Shown: positions 17,354-26,092 of the stretch, piece after piece
Position numbering within the stretch: position 1 is the first letter of the stretch
How the letters are laid out: each line of letters begins with the position of its first letter
NCBI GenBank assembly: GCA_947165485.1
Contig: CAMVAP010000026.1
Coordinates: forward strand, 1 to 43,692
DNA length: 43,692 bases
Source: an uncultured Prevotellaceae bacterium
Lineage (GTDB): Bacteria > Bacteroidota > Bacteroidia > Bacteroidales > Muribaculaceae
Reading direction: 5' to 3'
The notes under the pieces: model-generated
The model's database searches: none
What the model saw: the letters and a program-made list of their open reading frames with translations, nothing else
Told to the model about the DNA's origin: nothing
Position numbers and translations under genes: made by a program

Positions 17354-20300
17354 ATGAAAAAGATAGTTAACAAATTGCGCTTCATGCTGCTGCTGGGTTT
17401 TGTCGCCATTGGTGTGACAGCGTGGAGCCAGGCCGTGCCCTATATCAACAAGATGTCTATCACGACCCAGATGTTCCTCGACGAGATGGCGGGCCGCATC
17501 AGCTTTGATGAGGCTCAGGCTCCGACCCGCTTGACGGCACCTGGTGGACAAGTGTTGCCCAAACTGGGTCGCCCCATCGTGTCGCCTGACACGATTGACG
17601 GACGTGTTTATATCGCATCTTTCATCCGTGTGAACGACAAGAGCGTCATCGGTGAACTTGAGGCCCTGGGTGTAGAGATCCAGTGCGAGTTCAAGAACGG
17701 AACTCTGGTAACCGCCAATCTCCCCATCGATGCCATCGAGCAAGTGGCAGCCCTCGAAGGTGTGAAGAAGATCAATGTGTCGTCGATGATGCGCCCGTTG
17801 ACCAACAATGCGCGCTCCACCACCAACGTTGATGATGTGCTCACCTTGAGCAACGATGCCCGCAATGCCGGTCTGTTGCAGACCTATGATGGCAGTGGTG
17901 TTGTCCTCGGTATCATCGACAATGGTATTGATTACCAGCACAAAGCCTTCACCGATAAGGATGGCAATTCGCGCATTGTGGGCGCTTATTGCTACACCGG
18001 TTCATCGCTCACCGCCGACTGGACCGGCAGCGGCACCCTGCCCACAACCGATGATAGTAGTGAGGATCATGGCACGCACACCAGCAGCATTGCCGGTGGC
18101 TCGAGTGTGAAGGTGAGCGGCACGACAGTGACTGTGACCGACGACCACAGCCAGGCCACCTATGGCGGCATGGCCCCTGGCGCCGACCTGTTCCTTGCCG
18201 GTGTTGATTTGTCTGCTACCTATTGCATCAATGCCTTCCAGAGGATGGCCAATTATGCCGACGCTGTTGGCAAGCCCCTGGTGGTCAGCAACAGTTGGGG
18301 TAGCGGATTCATTTCCAATGACGGCACCACCGATGTCGAGGATGCGCTGTCAGACTACTTTGGTGACAGTCATCCTAACCACATCTGCTTGTTTGCCGCT
18401 GGCAACGAGGCGGGACGAGCAGCCTATGGTTCGGTAAACGGCGGTTTCTGGGTGGGAGGCACCTCGACCGAAGCCAATCCGCTGGGCACTATCATCCGCA
18501 CCCGCTACGACTACGAGAACTATGGTTACTATTACTATGGCACTCTGGCCAACTGCTGGACCCGCGCTACCGATGCCGATGGCATTGGCATCAACATCTA
18601 TGTCATCAACAAGACCTCAGGTGAACTGCAGGCTTCCTATTCCTTCAAGAGCACCGATGCGGGCATCAGTACAGGAGAGGAATCAAACACTGTTAATGTC
18701 AGCTCATATTTTGGCAGCAACATTGCGTTGTATTTTGACTATAGCGAGGGTAAAGGTAAGCATCAGGCTCTGCTCTATAGCGGCGCTCTGCAACGTGGAT
18801 CCGGCTATGCCCTGGCCATTGAGGTCTATCCCATCGGTGGCAGCGACAGTAATGTTGACATTTGGGGTGGTGATTTCAGTTACTTCGCGGGCAACGTGAG
18901 CACCAGTGGCCACACCTGGACTGCTGGTAGCGATGATAATAGCGCTACCGGCGAGAGCATCAATGAGAATGTGATTTCGGTGGGTTCCTACGTGAGCCGC
19001 AGTGGCTCGGGCACCAACAGCCTGGGTGACATCAGCGATTTTTCCAGCTACAGCGTGAGCGGCACAGGTCCCACGGGCATCCAGCAACCCTGGATTACTG
19101 CTCCTGGCGACATCGTCATCTCGGCACTCAATCACTATGTATCATCTTACAATCATGGTACTGTGACGGTCAATAGTTCCTCTTCGCCTTACGGTGAGAT
19201 GTCAGGAACTTCGATGGCTACCCCAGTGGCGGCTGGTATTGTGGCCCTGTGGATGCAAGCCGCTCAAGAGGTGGGTAAGGACCTGACCTTGAGTGAGGTG
19301 AAGAACATCATGAAGGAGACGGCCATCCGCGACAACTATGTGACTAGTGGCGCCAATGCCAGTCACTTTGGTAACGGTAAGATTGATGCGCTGGCAGGTG
19401 TACAGTACATTCTGGACAATTATGGCAATACCGACCCGTCATTGTCGGTTGACCCGAGCGCGGTGAGCATTGAGGATGAGACCAATGGCAACCGCAGCGC
19501 CACTGTGGATGTGGTGAGTGCCGACTTGACTGATCAGCTCAGCGTGAGCGCATCGACCAACTGGAATGCTGCCTTGAGTCAGGACGGCACCTCGATGACG
19601 GTGACCTATAATGGTAAGGCTCTGCACCAGACGGGTGCCGCTACCGTGAGCAGCGTGGCCGACGGATTGACGGCAACCGTCGCAGCCGATTACCTGTACA
19701 CCGGCCCGATTTATATCCTGGGTAATGAATCAAACTGGAGTGCCGCTAATGGTGTGCAGATGACCCGTAACAGCGAGACTGGCATCTACACGGCTACCAT
19801 TACGGCTCAGAATAGTGGTGACGGCTATGCCTACGTGGGTTTCACCAAGCGCTTGGGCAGTAACTCCAGCGACTGGAGCGGCATTGAAAGCTACCGCTTT
19901 GGTCCCGTGAGCAACGATCAGAACTGGGCTCTGGTTAATCAGTGGGCCGACCATCGTGGTGAGGATTGTCCACTCGATACCGTAGGCAATGTGCGCACCA
20001 TCCAGATGCCCGCCGGCAGCACCTATGTGATTACAGTGAACTCGATAGACAACACCTTTATGATCAAGGAAGCCGCCATCAATTCCAGCGTGAGCCCTGC
20101 CCAGGGCAATCTGGCCTTTGGACAGGTTGTCATCGGCGCTAGCTCTAGCCGTACCATCACCATCACCAACGATGGCGACCTGCCCTTCACGCCTAGCGTG
20201 AGCGGCTTGACCGGCTCTTTCAGCACCGACTATGTTCCCGCTGAGCTGGCTCCTGGAGAATCGGCAACGATTACCATTACCTATGCTCCCACCAGTGAGG

Positions 20301-21547
20301 AGAGCGAGAGCCTGGCGTTTACCGTGAGCGATGGTGTAAACAACTATTCATGGAGCATCAGCGGCACCGGGGTTGAAAGCGGTGGCGGCGGTGTAGAACC
20401 TGGCAGTGGTGTGACCACTAAGCGCCTGCGCAGCAGTAATGTGGTAGCGGTTCCCGTCTATAAGACCGAAATGGAGGTTTATGCTCCCTATACCCTTGAG
20501 CAAGTGGAGGCCGATGACCTTGCCAATCCGCTCCCTGCTGGTGTGACCAATGCCGCATCGGTGCAGATCGACTCCAAGCGTCCCATTGCCATCAATGGCT
20601 ATAACCTGTATCACAATGCCGGCACCGCCAGCAACACCGTGAGTGATGACAACTGGGCTGTTCAGAATCATGAGATTTCGTTCTCGATCCATGACAAGGT
20701 GTCGAGTGCCTATTTGCCTTATAATCGTCAGGGCGAAGACTTTGTTCAGAGCCCCATCACCTTGTTCCCCACTTCAACCGAGGTCATCAACGACATCTGG
20801 GTCAACCACATTGACAATGTTACCGTGACCAATCAGGACACTTACTATGTTCCCGTGGTTGTCGCCAACGGCAAGGTTACACAAGGCAACACCTATGGTT
20901 CCCCCATCGAGGAGAGCCCTCTGGGCGATGTCGTGCTCAACATCAGCCACTCTGAGGGCAAGACTGTGACCCAGGATGGCAACAACTGGATGTGGATCAC
21001 TGCTGGCGGCACCATCGCCGGTTTTGCTCCCACACTCATCGAGGATGGGCACCACTACGAGGGCTATGGCTATCGCGTGTGGCGCGTAGTCAAGCAAGCC
21101 GATGGTACCCCCGTCGAGACGGTCAAGATGCTTGATGTTGTCACGAGTGAGCGTTATGTCTCATTCGGCAGCAACATGTTCCCGTTGAATCCCGACGGCA
21201 CCTATGCTGCCGGCGAGTACTCGTTCCTTATGCCCGTGGGCGGATTGGTAGAGTACATCGGGCGTTTCTACTATGTGCGCAGCGATAACCCAACGCCCAT
21301 GTTGCGTGTCGCTGAGGAGGTGCAGGGGCTGACCGAGAGTTCAAGCGAGAACCTCTACTATGTCGTCGAGACTACCGGTTCCGACACCTACACCAGCATC
21401 GACGAGTATGAGACCAGCAAGACCATTGTTGATGTGACCTATGTCAACCCGCTGGGTATGACATCGAGTGAACCGTTTGATGGCGTGAACATCATCGTGA
21501 CACGCTATGATGACGGCACGACCACGACCGTTAAGGTCCTCAAGTAA
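17354..21547 (+). CDS. Exported subtilisin-like (S8) serine protease with C-terminal sorting tail
   Basis: A 1397-aa secreted protease. A signal peptide (about 1-26) is followed by a propeptide-like region (residues 60-160). The S8 domain has Asp189 (IIDNGID), His239 (DHGTHTSSIAGG) and Ser620 (SGTSMATPVAAG); the oxyanion Asn is probably in FAAGNEAG. A large insertion separates His and Ser, with a beta-sandwich segment at about 385-500. After the protease come an Ig-like segment, a SusE/F-like module at about 785-890 closely resembling one in the first gene, an ASH-like domain at about 908-1010, and a Gly-rich linker. The last 38 residues are the shared tail (PFDGVNIIVT, ending KVLK). It probably acts at the cell surface or outside the cell on host or dietary protein, or as a processing enzyme for exported neighbours. 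Confidence 0.92.
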   Translation: MKKIVNKLRFMLLLGFVAIGVTAWSQAVPYINKMSITTQMFLDEMAGRISFDEAQAPTRLTAPGGQVLPKLGRPIVSPDTIDGRVYIASFIRVNDKSVIGELEALGVEIQCEFKNGTLVTANLPIDAIEQVAALEGVKKINVSSMMRPLTNNARSTTNVDDVLTLSNDARNAGLLQTYDGSGVVLGIIDNGIDYQHKAFTDKDGNSRIVGAYCYTGSSLTADWTGSGTLPTTDDSSEDHGTHTSSIAGGSSVKVSGTTVTVTDDHSQATYGGMAPGADLFLAGVDLSATYCINAFQRMANYADAVGKPLVVSNSWGSGFISNDGTTDVEDALSDYFGDSHPNHICLFAAGNEAGRAAYGSVNGGFWVGGTSTEANPLGTIIRTRYDYENYGYYYYGTLANCWTRATDADGIGINIYVINKTSGELQASYSFKSTDAGISTGEESNTVNVSSYFGSNIALYFDYSEGKGKHQALLYSGALQRGSGYALAIEVYPIGGSDSNVDIWGGDFSYFAGNVSTSGHTWTAGSDDNSATGESINENVISVGSYVSRSGSGTNSLGDISDFSSYSVSGTGPTGIQQPWITAPGDIVISALNHYVSSYNHGTVTVNSSSSPYGEMSGTSMATPVAAGIVALWMQAAQEVGKDLTLSEVKNIMKETAIRDNYVTSGANASHFGNGKIDALAGVQYILDNYGNTDPSLSVDPSAVSIEDETNGNRSATVDVVSADLTDQLSVSASTNWNAALSQDGTSMTVTYNGKALHQTGAATVSSVADGLTATVAADYLYTGPIYILGNESNWSAANGVQMTRNSETGIYTATITAQNSGDGYAYVGFTKRLGSNSSDWSGIESYRFGPVSNDQNWALVNQWADHRGEDCPLDTVGNVRTIQMPAGSTYVITVNSIDNTFMIKEAAINSSVSPAQGNLAFGQVVIGASSSRTITITNDGDLPFTPSVSGLTGSFSTDYVPAELAPGESATITITYAPTSEESESLAFTVSDGVNNYSWSISGTGVESGGGGVEPGSGVTTKRLRSSNVVAVPVYKTEMEVYAPYTLEQVEADDLANPLPAGVTNAASVQIDSKRPIAINGYNLYHNAGTASNTVSDDNWAVQNHEISFSIHDKVSSAYLPYNRQGEDFVQSPITLFPTSTEVINDIWVNHIDNVTVTNQDTYYVPVVVANGKVTQGNTYGSPIEESPLGDVVLNISHSEGKTVTQDGNNWMWITAGGTIAGFAPTLIEDGHHYEGYGYRVWRVVKQADGTPVETVKMLDVVTSERYVSFGSNMFPLNPDGTYAAGEYSFLMPVGGLVEYIGRFYYVRSDNPTPMLRVAEEVQGLTESSSENLYYVVETTGSDTYTSIDEYETSKTIVDVTYVNPLGMTSSEPFDGVNIIVTRYDDGTTTTVKVLK

Positions 21548-21600
21548 AGAGATTTCATAACTAACATCTTATATTTTAATAACTCTTTGCATTTTCAAGG

Positions 21601-21640
21601 CAAGGGCCCGCCGATGATGGCGCGCCCTTGTCTGAATTTT
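21601..21640 (+). terminator. Terminator after the S8 protease
   Basis: CAAGGGC-CCGCC pairs with GGCG-CGCCCTTG around GATGAT (21601-21630, one mismatched pair) and is followed by a T-rich stretch (GAATTTT). Confidence 0.75.
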
Positions 21641-21711
21641 ACTAGAAGGCCTGTTGAGGGAAAATCTTAAAAATATTACTCATTCAGGTCCTGTTATTCC
21701 TTATTCTTTTG

Positions 21712-21719
21712 TACCTTTG
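21712..21719 (+). promoter_or_regulatory. -7 element (TACCTTTG) of the THUMP methyltransferase
   Basis: TACCTTTG lies 27 bp before ATG 21747. The coding frame is open upstream to 21654, but that region contains this promoter, so the later start is chosen. Confidence 0.6.
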
Positions 21720-21746
21720 CCAAAAATTGGCGAAAACTATTTGAAC

Positions 21747-23405
21747 ATGATGACAGAGAAATTTGACATGACGGCCAAAACCTTCCTGGGGTTGGAGGGT
21801 GTGCTTGCCGACGAGTTGCGCGCCCTGGGCGCCGAGGATGTTACCGAGGGTAACCGTGTGGTTTTCTTCAGGGGTGACAAGGAAATGATGTATCGGGCCA
21901 ATTTTGCTTGTCGCACGGCCATCCGAATCCTCAAGCCGTTCCTGACCCTTAAATCATCGGGTGCTGATGAACTGTATGAGCAAGTCAAGACGTTTGACTG
22001 GGAGCAGTTGATGACCGTGGATACCACCTTTGCTATTGACGTGACCGCCTATAGTGAGAATTTCTCCAACTCGCGGTTTGTCACCTATCGTGTCAAGGAT
22101 GCCATCGCCGATTTCTTTAATGAAAAGTATGGCAAGCGTCCCAGCATCAGGCTCGACAATCCCGACATCCGTTTTGACGTGCACATCTCGGGTCGTGACG
22201 TGACCCTCTCGCTCGATAGTAGCGGTGACCCGCTCTTCAAGCGCGGGTGGCGTGTGGCACAGACCGATGCGCCCATCAACGAGGTGCTGGCCGCTGGCAT
22301 CATCCTGTTGAGCGGCTGGGACGGCAAGACCGACCTGATTGACCCCATGTGTGGCTCGGGTACGTTCCTCATCGAGGCTGCCCTGATCGGTGCCAACATT
22401 GCGCCAGGCGTGTATCGTGACAGTTATGCCTTCCAGCAGTGGCCCGACTATGACGAGGATCTGTTCTACAACATCTACAACGATGACAGCCAGGAGCGGG
22501 AGTTTACCCACAAGATCTATGGCAGTGACATCGAGGGTAAGGCCATCGCCATAGCCCGTGCCAATGTCAAGAGCGCGGGTATGAACAAGTATATCGAGCT
22601 GGAGCGCCGCGACGTGAGGGACATCACCGTTGTCCCCGAGAAGGGCACGCTCATCAGCAACCCGCCCTACGGTGAGCGCCTCAAGATGGATGACATAGAC
22701 CAGTTCAACAGTGACCTGGGCACCAAGTTGAAGCACACTTTCACGGGATATAACGTGTGGCTCGTGTGCAGCGACAAGGACCAGTCCTTCAAGATTGGCT
22801 TGAAGCCGTCGATTCGCTATGCGTTGAATAATGGTGGCCTGGATTGTGAATTGCTGCAGTTTGTCATCTTTGACGGCAAGTATAATGACATGAGGGAAAG
22901 TGGTGGAAGCATCCACAACGATGATTTCCATTCCAGCGAGCGCAGTCAGGGCAACTACCGGCGCGCCACTCGTCCCGAACGTAACCCTGGTGGTGAGGGC
23001 GCTCGTCCCACCGGTACTAATCCGGTTTCCAAGGGCCGTCTTGACCATCCCAGAGGCAGGGATGAAGCCCCTTCCCGCGATAGGCAAGGTGGCATGCGCC
23101 GCCGTGATGTCTCTGAGCCCGTGAGTGACGAGGAACGTCAGCGCCGTGCCGGCATCAGCCGTGACCGCCGCATGTTGTCCAGTGTCGATAACCGTGACAG
23201 GAAGGGACGCTATGAGGATGACTTTGACCAGGAATTCCGTCACACCGAGACGTTTGCCAAGCGCATCCTGCGTGACCGCAAGCCCTCCCTGGGTGCCGAC
23301 AAGGAAGTGCCCATCATCCGTGGCCGCCGCAAGAGCTGGAAACGCCGTGACCTGGACGAGCCTACTGGCGACCAGAGACCTCAAGATAACAACGACAACG
23401 AGTAA
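21747..23405 (+). CDS. THUMP-domain class I rRNA guanine-N2 methyltransferase (RlmL-like)
   Basis: Likely methylates a guanine of 23S rRNA using S-adenosylmethionine. The 552-aa protein has an N-terminal ferredoxin-like/THUMP region (about 1-155). The Rossmann methyltransferase follows, with SAM motif DPMCGSGT at 199-206 and catalytic NPPY at 305-308. Residues about 382-552 form a low-complexity tail rich in Arg, Asp and Gly that is absent from the core family and probably disordered and RNA-binding (inference). ATG-ATG at 21747/21750 is taken as start because the promoter lies inside the longer frame. A membrane-protein gene and pdxB follow closely on the same strand. Confidence 0.9.
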   Translation: MMTEKFDMTAKTFLGLEGVLADELRALGAEDVTEGNRVVFFRGDKEMMYRANFACRTAIRILKPFLTLKSSGADELYEQVKTFDWEQLMTVDTTFAIDVTAYSENFSNSRFVTYRVKDAIADFFNEKYGKRPSIRLDNPDIRFDVHISGRDVTLSLDSSGDPLFKRGWRVAQTDAPINEVLAAGIILLSGWDGKTDLIDPMCGSGTFLIEAALIGANIAPGVYRDSYAFQQWPDYDEDLFYNIYNDDSQEREFTHKIYGSDIEGKAIAIARANVKSAGMNKYIELERRDVRDITVVPEKGTLISNPPYGERLKMDDIDQFNSDLGTKLKHTFTGYNVWLVCSDKDQSFKIGLKPSIRYALNNGGLDCELLQFVIFDGKYNDMRESGGSIHNDDFHSSERSQGNYRRATRPERNPGGEGARPTGTNPVSKGRLDHPRGRDEAPSRDRQGGMRRRDVSEPVSDEERQRRAGISRDRRMLSSVDNRDRKGRYEDDFDQEFRHTETFAKRILRDRKPSLGADKEVPIIRGRRKSWKRRDLDEPTGDQRPQDNNDNE

Positions 23406-23434
23406 ATTCTTGTCTTCTTCTGCATTGATGCGGA

Positions 23435-24412
23435 ATGGCGACTGGAGAGCATATCAACGAGTACTTTAACGGACGTCCGTTCATGATACTGTGTGCCCTG
23501 GTGCTCATGGTAGCGACAACTGTGGCCGTTGCGATGGGTGTGCAGCCCGCGGCAGGTGACTGTAACGGAGTATTTTTCTCGTTGCAGGGAAATTTGCTCG
23601 ACAGTGGGCCGCTCTCGGCAGCCGTCAACGTGATGTGCTTGCTGGCAACAGGAGGCATCATGCTGGCGCTCAACAAGGTGCTCAGCTATGTCCGCTCGGT
23701 GACCCACTTGATGGCATCGGCCTTCTTCCTGTTGCAGTTGGCCCATCCGTCGGGGCTGGTGGCACTCAATGCGGGCACGCTGCTGGGCCTGCTGACAACG
23801 ATGGCGACCTTGCCGCTGTTTGCCTCCTACCAGGATCGACACTCCCAGCGCAGCATCTTCTTGATTTTTGCGATGATAGCGACCGCAAGCATGTTTCATT
23901 ACGGATCCCTGGCATTGTTGCCCGCGTTCCTGCTCAGTTTCCGAAACATGGGTGTGCTTAACCTCAAGGGCTTGCTGGCCATGCTGTTTGGCTTGATCAC
24001 GCCCTTCTGGATAGTACTGGGACTGGGTCTTGCCACGCCAGCCGACTTGAGGGGACCGCACATGTTGGGCATCTGGACTGTGGTGGGGCATCCCGTCACT
24101 CCACAACTCGTGCTGGTTGTGGCGGCCACTCTCCTGGGCATCGTGCTCACCATCAAGAATCTGATGACCATCATGAACTACAGGATGCAGACGCGTGTGT
24201 ATAATGCCTTCTTTGTGCTTGTGCTCATCATGGCAGTGGTCGCCCTGTGTATTGATTATGGCAATGCGGCGGTTTATCTGCCCCTGCTGGGTCTCATGGT
24301 GGCAATTCAGGTCGCTCATGCTCACACGCTGGGCAAGTCGCCGTTGCGGTATGTGTCTCTCTTGTTGTTGATTGTGGGCTGCATAGCATTCTACACGATT
24401 CAATTATTGTAG
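23435..24412 (+). CDS. Polytopic inner-membrane protein of unknown function
   Basis: A 325-aa very hydrophobic protein with about eight to nine predicted membrane spans and short polar loops (for example SYQDRHSQRS and NYRMQTR). It resembles the uncharacterised Bacteroidetes DUF6427-type membrane proteins in size and placement, but I cannot confirm the family. It starts 29 bp after the methyltransferase and ends 2 bp before pdxB, so the three genes probably form an operon. No catalytic motif was recognised. Confidence 0.8.
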   Translation: MATGEHINEYFNGRPFMILCALVLMVATTVAVAMGVQPAAGDCNGVFFSLQGNLLDSGPLSAAVNVMCLLATGGIMLALNKVLSYVRSVTHLMASAFFLLQLAHPSGLVALNAGTLLGLLTTMATLPLFASYQDRHSQRSIFLIFAMIATASMFHYGSLALLPAFLLSFRNMGVLNLKGLLAMLFGLITPFWIVLGLGLATPADLRGPHMLGIWTVVGHPVTPQLVLVVAATLLGIVLTIKNLMTIMNYRMQTRVYNAFFVLVLIMAVVALCIDYGNAAVYLPLLGLMVAIQVAHAHTLGKSPLRYVSLLLLIVGCIAFYTIQLL

Positions 24413-24414
24413 TC

Positions 24415-25479
24415 ATGAGGATTATTGTAGATAGCCACATCCCGCACATCCGGGGACTCATCGAGCCTCGTGCTCAGGTGCTTTATCTGGAGCCCGATGA
24501 CATCACCCGTGAGGCCGTCCAGGATGCCGATGCGCTCATCGTGCGCACCCGCACTCGGTGTGATGCCGCCTTGCTCGATGGCAGTCGTGTGCGCTTCATC
24601 GGCTCGGCAACCATCGGTACCGACCACATCGATCTCGACTATTGCGACAGCCACGGCATCACCGTGCGCAACGCCCCCGGCTGCAACGCCCCTGCCGTTG
24701 CCCAGTGGGTTTTCTGCGCCATCCACGCCTGGATGCAAGCCCGCCACATATCTTCACCCACTGGCCTCACCCTGGGCATCGTCGGCGTGGGCCACATCGG
24801 CTCCATCGTCGCCCGTTGGGCCCACCAACTAGGCTTCACCGTCCTCCCCAACGACCCACCCAAAGAAAATAGCGAAAATGGGGACGGTTCTTTTGATGTA
24901 ATTTTCGGCCCAAAATTACATCAAAAGAACCGTCCCTATTTTACCCTCGTGGAGTTGCAGCGCCGGTGCGACATCATCACTTTTCACACGCCGTTGACAC
25001 GGGACTGGCAGTGGCCCACGTGGCACCTGTGTGACCGGGCTTTTCTTGACGGTCTGGCACGTTGCCGCTTGATGATCGATGCTGCCCGTGGGGCTATCGC
25101 CGACAACGAGGCATTGCTCGACTGGCATGGTGATGTGGCTCTCGATTGCTGGGAGAACGAGCCCAATATTTCCCGTGCGTTATTAGATAAATGTGTCGTC
25201 GCCACCCCTCACATCGCAGGCTATAGCGCTGAGGGCAAGCAGCGCGGCACCGCCATGATGCTTGAGGCACTGAACGACTTTTACCACTGGGATATCCCCG
25301 TCCCGACGATTGCCGCTCCCGCTACTGGCGCACAAGAGGTCACGCTTGACGGCATCGCCGCCAGCTACGACATCCTTGCTGATACCACTGCCCTGAAAAC
25401 CACACCCACTGCCTTTGAATCCCTGCGCAACCACTACCACCATCGTCCCGAATACCAAGGAAAACAGGAAGGGCGCTGA
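24415..25479 (+). CDS. pdxB: 4-phosphoerythronate dehydrogenase, carrying an in-frame palindrome insertion
   Basis: Oxidises 4-phospho-D-erythronate in the DXP-independent pyridoxal-phosphate pathway. The 354-aa protein has the D-isomer 2-hydroxyacid dehydrogenase fold: GIVGVGHIG nucleotide-binding loop, catalytic Arg225 (AARGA), Glu249 (WENEP) and His266 (TPHIAGY), and the C-terminal PdxB dimerisation segment (YDILADTTAL). Between NDPP (146-149) and the conserved segment beginning near F176 lie about 20 extra residues (roughly E154-T177). These are encoded by a near-perfect palindrome (24875-24942) and keep the reading frame. The site is a surface loop after the nucleotide-binding strand in the family fold, so activity may survive. 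The stop codon TGA sits inside a second, half copy of the same repeat. Confidence 0.93.
   Translation: MRIIVDSHIPHIRGLIEPRAQVLYLEPDDITREAVQDADALIVRTRTRCDAALLDGSRVRFIGSATIGTDHIDLDYCDSHGITVRNAPGCNAPAVAQWVFCAIHAWMQARHISSPTGLTLGIVGVGHIGSIVARWAHQLGFTVLPNDPPKENSENGDGSFDVIFGPKLHQKNRPYFTLVELQRRCDIITFHTPLTRDWQWPTWHLCDRAFLDGLARCRLMIDAARGAIADNEALLDWHGDVALDCWENEPNISRALLDKCVVATPHIAGYSAEGKQRGTAMMLEALNDFYHWDIPVPTIAAPATGAQEVTLDGIAASYDILADTTALKTTPTAFESLRNHYHHRPEYQGKQEGR
24871..24947. repeat. REP-like palindrome inside pdxB (copy 1, full)
   Basis: The arm at 24881-24905 (begins GGGACGGTTCTTTTGATG) is the exact reverse complement of 24912-24936, around loop CGGCCC. Allowing one G-T pair the arms extend to 31 bp (24875-24905 and 24912-24942). 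The right side continues to ACCCT at 24947. It is translated as part of PdxB. Confidence 0.95.
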
Positions 25480-25530
25480 TGTAATTCCCTGGCCAAAATT
25501 ACATCAAAAGAACCGTCCCTATTTTACCCT
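25478..25530. repeat. REP-like palindrome at the pdxB stop codon (copy 2, left arm truncated)
   Basis: The 36 bases at 25495-25530 are identical to 24912-24947 of copy 1. Of the left arm only GATGTAATT (25478-25486) remains, and it overlaps the TGA stop of pdxB (25477-25479). Confidence 0.93.
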
Positions 25531-25591
25531 AATTAAAAAAAAGTTGGGGAAAATGGTTTAGTAAATCACCCCGAGTGTGTATATAGAGTGT

Positions 25592-26092
25592 ATGACAGAC
25601 AGGAAACGACAAATCGAAAGGCTCTTCAGGCAGCATTACCGTGCCATGTACAGGCTTGCTACCATCCTCTTGCATGACCAAGAGGAGAGCATGGACGTCG
25701 TGCACGATGTCTTTGCCCGGCTGCTTGTGGATGGCCGTCCGCTGGATGAGACTACCGTCAGCGCGTTCCTGTTGTCGAGTGTGCGCAACCAGTGCCTGAA
25801 CGTGATACGTGACCACAAGATCGATGAACGGGCCCGGCAATTCCTGATGCTGGAAAGTGAGGTCTCAAGCCGTGATGTCGAGGACCTCGAAACAGAGATC
25901 AGCACGCTGCATCAAGGCGTTGCCGACTTGGAACCCCCCGCCTGCCGCGAGGTCATCTTGCTGCATTACCGTGATGGACTCACCTTCCGCGAAATTGCCG
26001 AGCGGTTGAACGTGAGTGAAACGACCGTTTACAAGCACCTGCGCTGCGGCCTCGACCAACTGCGTTTAACATTAACACCACTTGAGCGATGA
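25592..26092 (+). CDS. ECF sigma factor (FecI-like)
   Basis: An extracytoplasmic-function RNA polymerase sigma factor of 166 aa. Sigma region 2 covers about residues 5-75 (LFRQHYRAMYRLATILLHD, DVVHDVFARLL), and region 4 about 100-160 with the helix-turn-helix FREIAERLNVSETTVYKHL. ATG 25592 is preferred over the in-frame GTG at 25577. The stop codon overlaps the start of the anti-sigma gene (ATGA), indicating translational coupling. It probably drives its own locus when released by the downstream anti-sigma factor in response to a signal at the outer-membrane protein. Confidence 0.92.
   Translation: MTDRKRQIERLFRQHYRAMYRLATILLHDQEESMDVVHDVFARLLVDGRPLDETTVSAFLLSSVRNQCLNVIRDHKIDERARQFLMLESEVSSRDVEDLETEISTLHQGVADLEPPACREVILLHYRDGLTFREIAERLNVSETTVYKHLRCGLDQLRLTLTPLER

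Noticed and set aside
21954-23384. A 476-codon frame antisense to the THUMP methyltransferase
   Set aside because: The plus strand has DPMCGSGT and NPPY motifs; the antisense frame is a codon-bias shadow.
24871-25530. CRISPR or attenuator interpretation of the two pdxB repeats
   Set aside because: Only two copies, 548 bp apart, one inside a gene; there is no spacer array, and the palindrome is not followed by a proper T-run.
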